Shown here in pieces: positions 4,962-10,630 of a DNA stretch of 10,630 nt (its first letter is position 1; each line of letters starts with the position of its first letter). The stretch is from Candidatus Omnitrophota bacterium (GTDB lineage: Bacteria; Omnitrophota; Koll11; Zapsychrales; Fredricksoniimonadaceae). Under the pieces are notes generated by a model. The model did no database searches. It was not told the origin of the DNA and was given only the letters and a program-made list of their open reading frames with translations. The position numbers and the translations under genes are program-made. The DNA lies in assembly GCA_023247595.1 (NCBI GenBank), contig JAHFGF010000043.1, forward strand, positions 1 to 10,630, read 5' to 3'.

Positions 4962-7814
4962 TTAGAACGCTTGGTTGACCCCAAACCAATAGCGCACGTC
5001 ATCTTCGGGGTCATTGATGGCGCGCGCGGCATCAACGCGGATGATCATCTTCTCCAGAAACGACCCGATGCTGACATGAAACCGCAAGCCTACGCCGGCA
5101 TTTTTACGGAGGCTGGTATTTCTAAAACTGTCATACCAGCTTTGCCCAGCGTCGAAAAACGCGACGCCCGAAATTTTCTCAAGACCGATTAGGTGATCAA
5201 AGGCGTTTAAGTTTAAATGATTGAGTAAAGGAAACCGGTACTCCAAACTTCCCAAAACCGCGTTGGCACCGCGGACAGTTTTGCGGTCAAATCCGCGCAG
5301 GCCGTCGATGCCGCCCAACTCAAAAAGATTTTTATCATTACTGCTTCCCCAGCCGTATTTCAACCGAAGGGCCAATTTGCTCTGCGCGGTCACTGGGCCA
5401 AAGACACGGTAATCAATCAGCGCGCGCCAAAACTGTTGCGTGGCGCCCAAAAAATGTCCGGAATTTTCAATCATGGTATCAATTGAATACCCTTCTCTCG
5501 GGTCAGGATAGGGCCGAGCCCGGCTCAGATGCAGCGCGCTGCCGATGATTGCCTCATCATTGCGCAAATACGACGCGTTGCGGATATCTTCACTGCCTCC
5601 AAAAATTTTCGTCCGGTTTAAACTTTGGTTGCGGATAAGATACAAACTAACATGGTCATTGACATCAAACAAACCGTAAGGCGCCGGCCATAATTCCTGG
5701 CGCAAAAATAATTTGCCCGAAACCAAATCATCTTCGCCGTCTTTTAAATCAGTCCGGTTCTGCATTTCAACGCCGGCTGTTGCCAAAGAACCCAACACAT
5801 TATCCAATTCATACCCGACGCGGGACGTATGCCATTTATTATTAAAATCATAATCAGTCGCGCCGTAAAGAATTTGATCATAAGGTTTCTGGACCGATGC
5901 CTTAAGGCCAATGCCCTGGTTGAGTTCAGGCCCGACGACAACATTATAGGAATCCTCCGGCAAAAAAAGCGGCAGATCATACAGCGGATAATACAGCGGC
6001 ACTGGTTTTACCTTAACCTGCCTCGGCCAATGATTATTGGTCCGGTCTAAATCGAGCCATTTTTCCTGAGGATCGAGAACAACGCTTTTAATCGGAAGCT
6101 CTCCGTTGACATCAAGCCTGCTTGTTCGGGATTTCGCGTCCCATTCTAAATTTTTCTTTGAGCCGTCGGCAAACGTAATTTCTACGTCAACCGGCATGGC
6201 GATGCCTCTGCGGTTTTTCAAAAAAACGGTCTGCCCTTTGACGCCGTTTACGGCCACGTCAAACTTCTGAGCCGTGTGAAGCCAGGCATTAAAGAAATCA
6301 GTTAAATCTTTACCGCTTTCTTCCTGGCAGATTTTTTTAAAATCGCTCAGGCTGAAATTCTTATGCGCAAAATCTTTAAAGATACGGGTATAAACCCTGT
6401 CAAACGCTTCCTGACCGATGAGATCTTTGAGCATTCCCAGAACAATCGAACCTTTCCCATAAGCCAAAGAAAAAATAGTGCTGGGTTCGGCATAGCCGGA
6501 TAATTTATCAACAATCGGATGGTCCAATCCCTGACGGGCGAGCATTTTATAGCGCACTCCGCCGGTGGTTCGAAACGACATATGGGGAATAAAAACCTGA
6601 ATCCAGCGCGGCTGACGGCTGCTATCGATGATATCCGCGTTTTTTCCATATTTATGTTCCAAATATTGCAGAAGAAAATAAGAATTAAATCCTTCCTCCA
6701 TCCAAATTTCTTTGAAACTGTCAATGCCAAGGATGTTATAAAACCACTGATGACCCGTCTCGTGGGCAATGAGAAAATCAAAATACCTCGGTAAAAACCG
6801 GGGCAGTTCATAAACGCGCGAATCAATAAAAATTATATTCGACATCTGCTCCCCGCCATACCCCAAATAAACGGGCGCGATGCTGAAATTCTTGTAGGGA
6901 TACGCTCCAAATTTTTCAGAGTAAAACTTCATCAAGCCCAAGGCATTGTCTAAAGCCTCCCGCGCGCGTTTTTCCCGTCCGGGAAGATAATACGATTTCA
7001 CGCTGGCTGATTGATACTGGCCTTCAACGAATTGATAATCCGGGCTCATGGCTAGCGAAAATTCACGGACCGCAAGACTGGTTGAAATGTCCAGAATTTT
7101 TGTCGGCCCAGCCTGCGATACCTTTATCAGATCACCGGTATGAATAACGACCTGCTCGGAAGGCACGGACAATTTCACCTTATACTGCGCCGCGTCGGAA
7201 AAAAACGGGCGATGGAATGGATAAAACGGATAATTGTTCCAGCCTTCCTCGTTATAAACGGAAAGAATAGGATACCATCGCGAAAGGGCAACGATACGTT
7301 CATGCCAGCCGAACCGTCCGTAGGCGTGCGGAATCTTCACTGTAAAATCCAGGCTGAGCGTGACTGAATCACCGGGACCAACGGATTTCGGCAACGGTAC
7401 TTTTAAAATCGTTTGGTCTTCGCCTTCAATGGCAAATTCAGTTGATTGTCCGTCGACAATCACCTTCGAAACCTTCATGGCGTCTTTGGGAAATCCATCC
7501 GGAAACGGATCCACTTTGAAATAACCCGCGTAACGCATCATAAAAGCTTTTTCGCTGGGAGAATAATTGCGGTTGGGATAAATATGAAAATAAACGGTGT
7601 CTGTCGATTTGGAGGCGGCATTTCGAAAGGTCACATTCTGATGAGCGGAAATGGTTTTTTGTTCCATGTCGATGGCCGCATCGATGTCATAGGAAACGGT
7701 TGGGACGGCTTGAGCAAAAGCACGCGACTGAGCAGCTAAAATCAAAACTAGTAAAAATAAGACGTGGCGTAACAGGTGGTTTTTGTGCACCTTCACAAAT
7801 AGCGGCCGGATCAT
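4962..7814 (-). CDS. M1-like zinc metallopeptidase fused to a C-terminal Omp85-like outer-membrane barrel
   Basis: A 950-residue exported protein. Residues 1-36 form a signal peptide (basic start, LFLLVLILAA core, likely cleavage after AFA or AQA). Residues about 38-520 resemble M1 peptidases: an N-terminal beta domain, GGEQMSN (320-326) in place of the usual GAMEN, HETGH (351-355), the third zinc ligand E374 after exactly 18 residues in WMEEGF, and Tyr452 in AYGKGS as the probable transition-state tyrosine. A strand-rich linker (about 520-620) follows. The C-terminal part (about 622-950) has alternating amphipathic strands, the Omp85-type GGIDGLRGF motif (834-842), FFDAGQSW, and a terminal Phe in WFGVNQAF. 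This predicts a peptidase held on an outer-membrane barrel. No POTRA domain was recognised. It begins 5 nt after the TPR gene; the altered exopeptidase motif makes classic aminopeptidase activity uncertain. Confidence 0.88.
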   Translation of the reverse strand: MIRPLFVKVHKNHLLRHVLFLLVLILAAQSRAFAQAVPTVSYDIDAAIDMEQKTISAHQNVTFRNAASKSTDTVYFHIYPNRNYSPSEKAFMMRYAGYFKVDPFPDGFPKDAMKVSKVIVDGQSTEFAIEGEDQTILKVPLPKSVGPGDSVTLSLDFTVKIPHAYGRFGWHERIVALSRWYPILSVYNEEGWNNYPFYPFHRPFFSDAAQYKVKLSVPSEQVVIHTGDLIKVSQAGPTKILDISTSLAVREFSLAMSPDYQFVEGQYQSASVKSYYLPGREKRAREALDNALGLMKFYSEKFGAYPYKNFSIAPVYLGYGGEQMSNIIFIDSRVYELPRFLPRYFDFLIAHETGHQWFYNILGIDSFKEIWMEEGFNSYFLLQYLEHKYGKNADIIDSSRQPRWIQVFIPHMSFRTTGGVRYKMLARQGLDHPIVDKLSGYAEPSTIFSLAYGKGSIVLGMLKDLIGQEAFDRVYTRIFKDFAHKNFSLSDFKKICQEESGKDLTDFFNAWLHTAQKFDVAVNGVKGQTVFLKNRRGIAMPVDVEITFADGSKKNLEWDAKSRTSRLDVNGELPIKSVVLDPQEKWLDLDRTNNHWPRQVKVKPVPLYYPLYDLPLFLPEDSYNVVVGPELNQGIGLKASVQKPYDQILYGATDYDFNNKWHTSRVGYELDNVLGSLATAGVEMQNRTDLKDGEDDLVSGKLFLRQELWPAPYGLFDVNDHVSLYLIRNQSLNRTKIFGGSEDIRNASYLRNDEAIIGSALHLSRARPYPDPREGYSIDTMIENSGHFLGATQQFWRALIDYRVFGPVTAQSKLALRLKYGWGSSNDKNLFELGGIDGLRGFDRKTVRGANAVLGSLEYRFPLLNHLNLNAFDHLIGLEKISGVAFFDAGQSWYDSFRNTSLRKNAGVGLRFHVSIGSFLEKMIIRVDAARAINDPEDDVRYWFGVNQAF

Positions 7815-7819
7815 GCGTT

Positions 7820-8239
7820 TTACTCTTTCTTCGGAAGAGATGTTTTGGAGGATTTCAATTTTTTCTGAATATTCTTTAAATATTTTCGAAACTCTTCATC
7901 GGACATTAAATTCCCTAAATCCTTGTCGGCATACAAATGATCAAAATCATCATAACCCAATTCAATGGCGCGTTTGATGGCGTTGAGCGCGGCGTATTGT
8001 TCATTTAACAAAGAATAACTGCACGCCAGATTGTAAAAAATTACCGGATCATCAGGCCTCATCCGGGAAAGCCGCTCGTCTAATTCCAGACCTTCGCGGT
8101 GCAATCCCTTTTTTGTATACAGGTCGGCCAAAGCAATCATCGTCTCAATAAAATCCGGAGATTCCTTGAGAATGCTCTCGTAAAAGCGGATTTCAAAATC
8201 GATATCGTTATTAGAAGAGGATTTCGACATGATTTTCAT
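7820..8239 (-). CDS. Small tetratricopeptide-repeat protein
   Basis: A 139-residue, highly charged, helical protein without a signal peptide or membrane helix, so probably cytoplasmic. Two TPR units can be seen: about residues 31-64 (ETMIALADLYTKKGLHREGL and the following helix to RPDDP) and 65-98 (VIFYNLACSYSLLNEQYAAL, then NAIKRAIELGYDD). A short terminal part around DKDLGNLMSDEEFRKYL follows and the tail is basic. TPRs bind other proteins; the partner is unknown. Transcription probably starts at the promoter 8262-8289. The stop lies 5 nt before the M1-Omp85 start, so the two form an operon and the TPR protein may assist that large exported protein, though this is only proximity. ATG 8239 was taken; ATG 8230 is possible and neither has a strong ribosome-binding site. 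Confidence 0.8.
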   Translation of the reverse strand: MKIMSKSSSNNDIDFEIRFYESILKESPDFIETMIALADLYTKKGLHREGLELDERLSRMRPDDPVIFYNLACSYSLLNEQYAALNAIKRAIELGYDDFDHLYADKDLGNLMSDEEFRKYLKNIQKKLKSSKTSLPKKE

Positions 8240-8248
8240 TTATACCGT

Positions 8249-8265
8249 CAATGATGTTTTCATTG
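8249..8265. promoter_or_regulatory. Inverted repeat at the start of the TPR/M1-Omp85 transcript
   Basis: CAATGA and TCATTG form a perfect 6-bp inverted repeat with a 5-nt spacer. It overlaps the -10 element and the expected transcription start. It could be an operator for a repressor or a small 5' hairpin. A repeat this short can occur by chance. Confidence 0.3.
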
Positions 8266-8289
8266 TAACGAATTTCTGGCCGATAACAA
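8262..8289 (-). promoter_or_regulatory. Candidate sigma70 promoter for the TPR/M1-Omp85 operon
   Basis: On the minus strand, TTGTTA (8289-8284) and TACAAT (8267-8262) are separated by 16 nt. The -10 matches the consensus at five of six positions and the -35 at four. The pair lies between the terminator of the preceding gene and the ATG at 8239, which is where a promoter is needed. The expected start is near 8255, leaving a 5' leader of about 15 nt. Confidence 0.55.
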
Positions 8290-8292
8290 GTC

Positions 8293-8320
8293 ATTGAAAA
8301 AATATCCCTTACGTTAAGGG
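8293..8320 (-). terminator. Intrinsic terminator of the GT-C-like gene, overlapping its stop codon
   Basis: In the minus-strand RNA, CCCTTA-ACG-TAAGGG forms a perfect 6-bp stem with a 3-nt loop (8320-8306), followed by ATATTTTTTC. The TAA stop of the upstream gene (8316-8314) lies inside the hairpin. The short stem and good U tract fit a functional rho-independent terminator and separate the two transcription units. Confidence 0.7.
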
Positions 8321-10053
8321 GTCTGGATAATTTTCTTTAAAAGACTTTCCATATAAGGGTCAATATTGATCATCCCTAACGCCTTCGCCTCTTGGGCCAA
8401 CGCGTATGCCTGAACGTATTGCTGATGAGCCTCAAAATCCTTGGATAAAGAAAACGCCGTCAGCGCTTCTTCGATCGTGACACGTTCGACCTCATACAAT
8501 CCCTCAGAAGAAGAAGCCGCAATTTCGCGGACTTTAATATACTTCTTGTTAAAACTTTCTGGCAAATGACTTCCATATAATAAAATGCGGGGAAAATGTT
8601 CTTTAAGATCCACATAGTTAATCACATCGCGTCCGTCATAAAAATACCTGTTCCAATAATGAAAAAAAACCGTGTTTGGATAAACTTTCTGCAAGACATC
8701 CACATAAGCCAGGCGCCCTTGATTCTCGTCTCCAAATTGCATAGCAAAAGCCGGAGAAGATGAACGATAGAATCCGCAAACTATGGCGTCTTTGTAATCA
8801 CTATAAACCTTCTTAAAAAAATTATAATTCTCTGTGCTCATACGTGACAATTTGGTCGCTGTCGTCGAAACGAACGTCATATTAAAAACAGTGAACACGA
8901 CCAAAATTGCTCCTAGAAAAAATTCCTTAACCGGCCATATTTGACCCGCGAAAAAACATAAAAGCCCCAAGAAATTGACGGTTGGAACCATGTAATGGCT
9001 CGCGTGCTGTCTGGCAATCACAAGCATGGTGAAAAAAACAGCCGCGAGCATCACGCATACAAACTCTACAGCCAAAGAATCTTTTGTTTCCTTCGAACTT
9101 TGTTTGTTCCTGTTCAAAAATGAGACTAACAATTTCCCGACGATCATAAGACAAATACCGAAGTAAAATAAGTTTTCAGTAATGATACGGGAAAAATTAT
9201 TATAAAAATTCCCAAAATCAAAAATACTGAAAGCTCCAGCGCCATGATTGCCGGAATGGGTTAAGGCAGTTGTATACCAGCTGACCATATGCTTCAGGTT
9301 AGGCCAAATGGGCATGGTCCAAAGGCCAATATTCAGCAGCAACGTCAGGACAAATATGACTCTTCCCTTCCAGTCTTTAATTAAAAAAAATGGCGCTATC
9401 GCCCAGCCCAGAAAAAGAGTCTTGGTGACAATGCCGATGCCACCGATAAACCCGAATAATGCTGCCAACCGATGGCCAGAAAACTTGATTTTCCCATCTT
9501 TTCGGTCGAAATATAACTTCAGCAATAAAAGACTATAAATGTTGGTTATTCCAATGAAGAAATTTTCCGCGTTGACATTGGCGACAACGGGAATATCTCC
9601 CTGCGCAACTCCACTCGCATTCCAGACAGCAATTAATAAAACCGAACCCTGCACAACAATTACCCAAACAACCCGTCGCAATTTCAATAACAAATACCAG
9701 CCCAAGGCAATCAACGATCCAATATTGACCGCGAGTATGCTGTAATAAATCGCGTTTAAAAAAACTTCCGGGTTGCGATAGACATTTTCTACCAGCTGCC
9801 CGAAAGGAATTGGGCCGGCGACACAGCGAATCACCAAGGCGCCCCAAAGCTGCAACGTGGTGCCTGGATGCTGAATAAAATCCGGCGGCAACCCATTTAA
9901 GATATACAGGGAGTTAACAAGATACAGGTATGATGGATCGAGATTATTTCCGAGATAATACGGACCTGCGGCTGATTTCAATTGCAGACATGAAAAGAGA
10001 AACAGGATAGGAATAAAAAAAACGGCGTATATCCGCTGCGGCACATTGTTCAT
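8314..10053 (-). CDS. Polytopic membrane protein, GT-C glycosyltransferase-like
   Basis: The 579-residue product has about ten to twelve hydrophobic helices over residues 9-397 (for example 9-25, 101-123, 128-147, 197-226, 230-250, 290-312, 328-346, 354-371, 376-397). A soluble C-terminal part of about 180 residues follows. After helix 1 comes NNLDPSYLYLVNSLYILNG and then HPGTTLQ (62-68). Asp39 sits where GT-C lipid-sugar transferases such as the PMT/ArnT group carry the catalytic acid of the first extracytoplasmic loop. RQHASHYMVP (348-357) recalls the RHY-type motif before a late helix in these enzymes. A lipid-linked sugar donor and an envelope glycan or protein acceptor are likely but cannot be named. 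The ATG follows the aminotransferase by 58 nt; the ribosome-binding site is weak. The gene ends in an intrinsic terminator. Confidence 0.65.
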   Translation of the reverse strand: MNNVPQRIYAVFFIPILFLFSCLQLKSAAGPYYLGNNLDPSYLYLVNSLYILNGLPPDFIQHPGTTLQLWGALVIRCVAGPIPFGQLVENVYRNPEVFLNAIYYSILAVNIGSLIALGWYLLLKLRRVVWVIVVQGSVLLIAVWNASGVAQGDIPVVANVNAENFFIGITNIYSLLLLKLYFDRKDGKIKFSGHRLAALFGFIGGIGIVTKTLFLGWAIAPFFLIKDWKGRVIFVLTLLLNIGLWTMPIWPNLKHMVSWYTTALTHSGNHGAGAFSIFDFGNFYNNFSRIITENLFYFGICLMIVGKLLVSFLNRNKQSSKETKDSLAVEFVCVMLAAVFFTMLVIARQHASHYMVPTVNFLGLLCFFAGQIWPVKEFFLGAILVVFTVFNMTFVSTTATKLSRMSTENYNFFKKVYSDYKDAIVCGFYRSSSPAFAMQFGDENQGRLAYVDVLQKVYPNTVFFHYWNRYFYDGRDVINYVDLKEHFPRILLYGSHLPESFNKKYIKVREIAASSSEGLYEVERVTIEEALTAFSLSKDFEAHQQYVQAYALAQEAKALGMINIDPYMESLLKKIIQTP

Positions 10054-10058
10054 GGATG

Positions 10059-10092
10059 ATTGATATCCATCTCGTCAGAAAACCATATCAAT
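10059..10092. repeat. Inverted repeat ATTGATAT/ATATCAAT in the leader of the GT-C-like gene
   Basis: Two perfect 8-bp arms (10059-10066 and 10085-10092) are separated by 18 nt in the 58-nt gap between the aminotransferase and the membrane-protein gene. They could form an RNA hairpin 6 nt ahead of the start codon, or be a paired protein-binding site. No U tract follows, so it is not an intrinsic terminator. No convincing promoter was seen in this gap. Confidence 0.35.
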
Positions 10093-10111
10093 TATTTTTA
10101 AACGGAGTTTT

Positions 10112-10630
10112 TTAACGTTTTGCCAAATATATCTTCATCCGGGCGATCGCTTCCCTTAAATTTTCAAAGCTCGACGCGTAGGAAATGCGGACAAAACCCT
10201 CGCACGACTGGCCAAAAGCAACGCCGGGCACAAGCGCAACCTTCTGCTGGCTTAAAAGATTTTTGGCAAAGTCCATAGATGTCTCGCCGGTGATTTTAAT
10301 AGACGGAAACGCGTAAAAAGCGCCTTCCGGCATATGGCACGTCAGCCCGATGTCGTTAAGCTGCTCAACGATAAAATTGCGCCGGCGGTTATATTCCTGC
10401 TTCATGCGTTCTACTTCTTTGAGGCCGTTCTGAATCGCTTCTCTAGCCGCAATCTGTCCGGTAATTGGAGCGCACAGCATCGTGTATTGGTGAATCTTCG
10501 TCATGGCTGCGATGACATCCGCCGGTCCGCACGCCCATCCAATGCGAAATCCCGTCATGGCGTAGACTTTCGAAAAACCATTGAGATAAATAATCCGGTC
10601 TTTCATTCCCGGCAATGTGGGCATGGGCGT
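10112..10630 (-). CDS. Class I PLP-dependent aminotransferase (aspartate aminotransferase-like), C-terminal part
   Basis: The reading frame is open to the window edge; codons ACG CCC precede the first visible methionine, so the ATG at 10624 is internal. The 172 visible residues are the second half of a fold-type I aminotransferase. The PLP-binding lysine is in GFSKVYAMTGFRIGW (about residue 21 of the visible part). The C-terminal small domain includes EGAFYAFPSIK, the PGVAFG turn, and FVRISYA, whose arginine (about 148) binds the substrate alpha-carboxylate. This pattern fits the aspartate aminotransferase Igamma/alanine-type group, which transfers amino groups to 2-oxoglutarate or pyruvate in the cytosol. 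Substrate choice cannot be decided without the N-terminal half. No terminator is evident after its stop, so it may be co-transcribed with the membrane-protein gene. Confidence 0.92.
   Translation of the reverse strand, partial: TPMPTLPGMKDRIIYLNGFSKVYAMTGFRIGWACGPADVIAAMTKIHQYTMLCAPITGQIAAREAIQNGLKEVERMKQEYNRRRNFIVEQLNDIGLTCHMPEGAFYAFPSIKITGETSMDFAKNLLSQQKVALVPGVAFGQSCEGFVRISYASSFENLREAIARMKIYLAKR

Noticed and set aside
4940..4962. The palindrome after the M1-Omp85 stop considered as its terminator.
   Set aside because: The stem is AT-rich and short, no U tract follows, and its overlap with a consensus -35 makes an operator the better reading.
4845..5192. A 115-codon plus-strand ORF across the RHH start, its promoter and the end of the M1-Omp85 gene.
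   Set aside because: It is antisense to two well-supported genes, its product has no recognisable domain, and open antisense frames of this size are common opposite genes in this window.

Overview
This window comes from a diderm (Gram-negative-type) bacterium. One gene encodes a signal peptide followed by an outer-membrane beta-barrel of Omp85 type. Gene starts, stops and Shine-Dalgarno sites look normal for the standard bacterial code. The wording of the Nth, PfkB-kinase and PQ-loop-like proteins resembles what I remember from uncultured PVC-group or candidate-phylum genomes such as Omnitrophota. That placement is an impression, not a demonstrated result. All supported genes lie on the minus strand, so transcription runs from high to low coordinates.

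In transcription order, the right end holds the C-terminal part of a class I PLP-dependent aminotransferase (10630-10112). Next is a polytopic membrane protein that looks like a GT-C glycosyltransferase (10053-8314); its stop codon lies inside an intrinsic terminator. A new promoter then appears to drive a two-gene unit: a small TPR protein (8239-7820) and a 950-residue protein (7814-4962) that joins an M1-like zinc metallopeptidase to a C-terminal Omp85-like barrel.

The middle (about 4960-2800) is accessory in character. A near-consensus promoter with an overlapping palindrome lies almost directly against the start codon of a ribbon-helix-helix protein (4909-4412), which is followed 4 nt later by a DUF6036/AbiEii-like nucleotidyltransferase (4407-3871). 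The pair has the layout of an autoregulated toxin-antitoxin operon. Its last gene overlaps, as ATGA, a 50-codon 5' fragment of yjbQ (3874-3722). After that comes an AT-rich unrecognised small gene (3653-3360), again overlapping as ATGA with a complete yjbQ (3363-2944). The two yjbQ 5' ends are about 81% identical in DNA but 44/50 identical in protein, so the region looks like a join between two related loci rather than a fresh tandem duplication. A hairpin-forming repeat of about 100 bp follows yjbQ.

The left third is a compact, apparently co-transcribed housekeeping cluster: a PfkB-family kinase (2806-1901), a small three-helix PQ-loop-like membrane protein (1864-1583), Era GTPase (1590-661), a paralogue of the same membrane protein (603-319), and the N-terminal part of an endonuclease III-family glycosylase (322 to the edge). 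Several of these genes overlap by 4-8 nt, implying translational coupling. The flanking of era by two PQ-loop-like paralogues is unusual.

The strongest candidates for something undescribed are the M1 peptidase-Omp85 fusion, the RHH/nucleotidyltransferase operon, and the yjbQ junction carrying a small orphan gene. No RNA genes, CRISPR arrays or intact transposons were seen.
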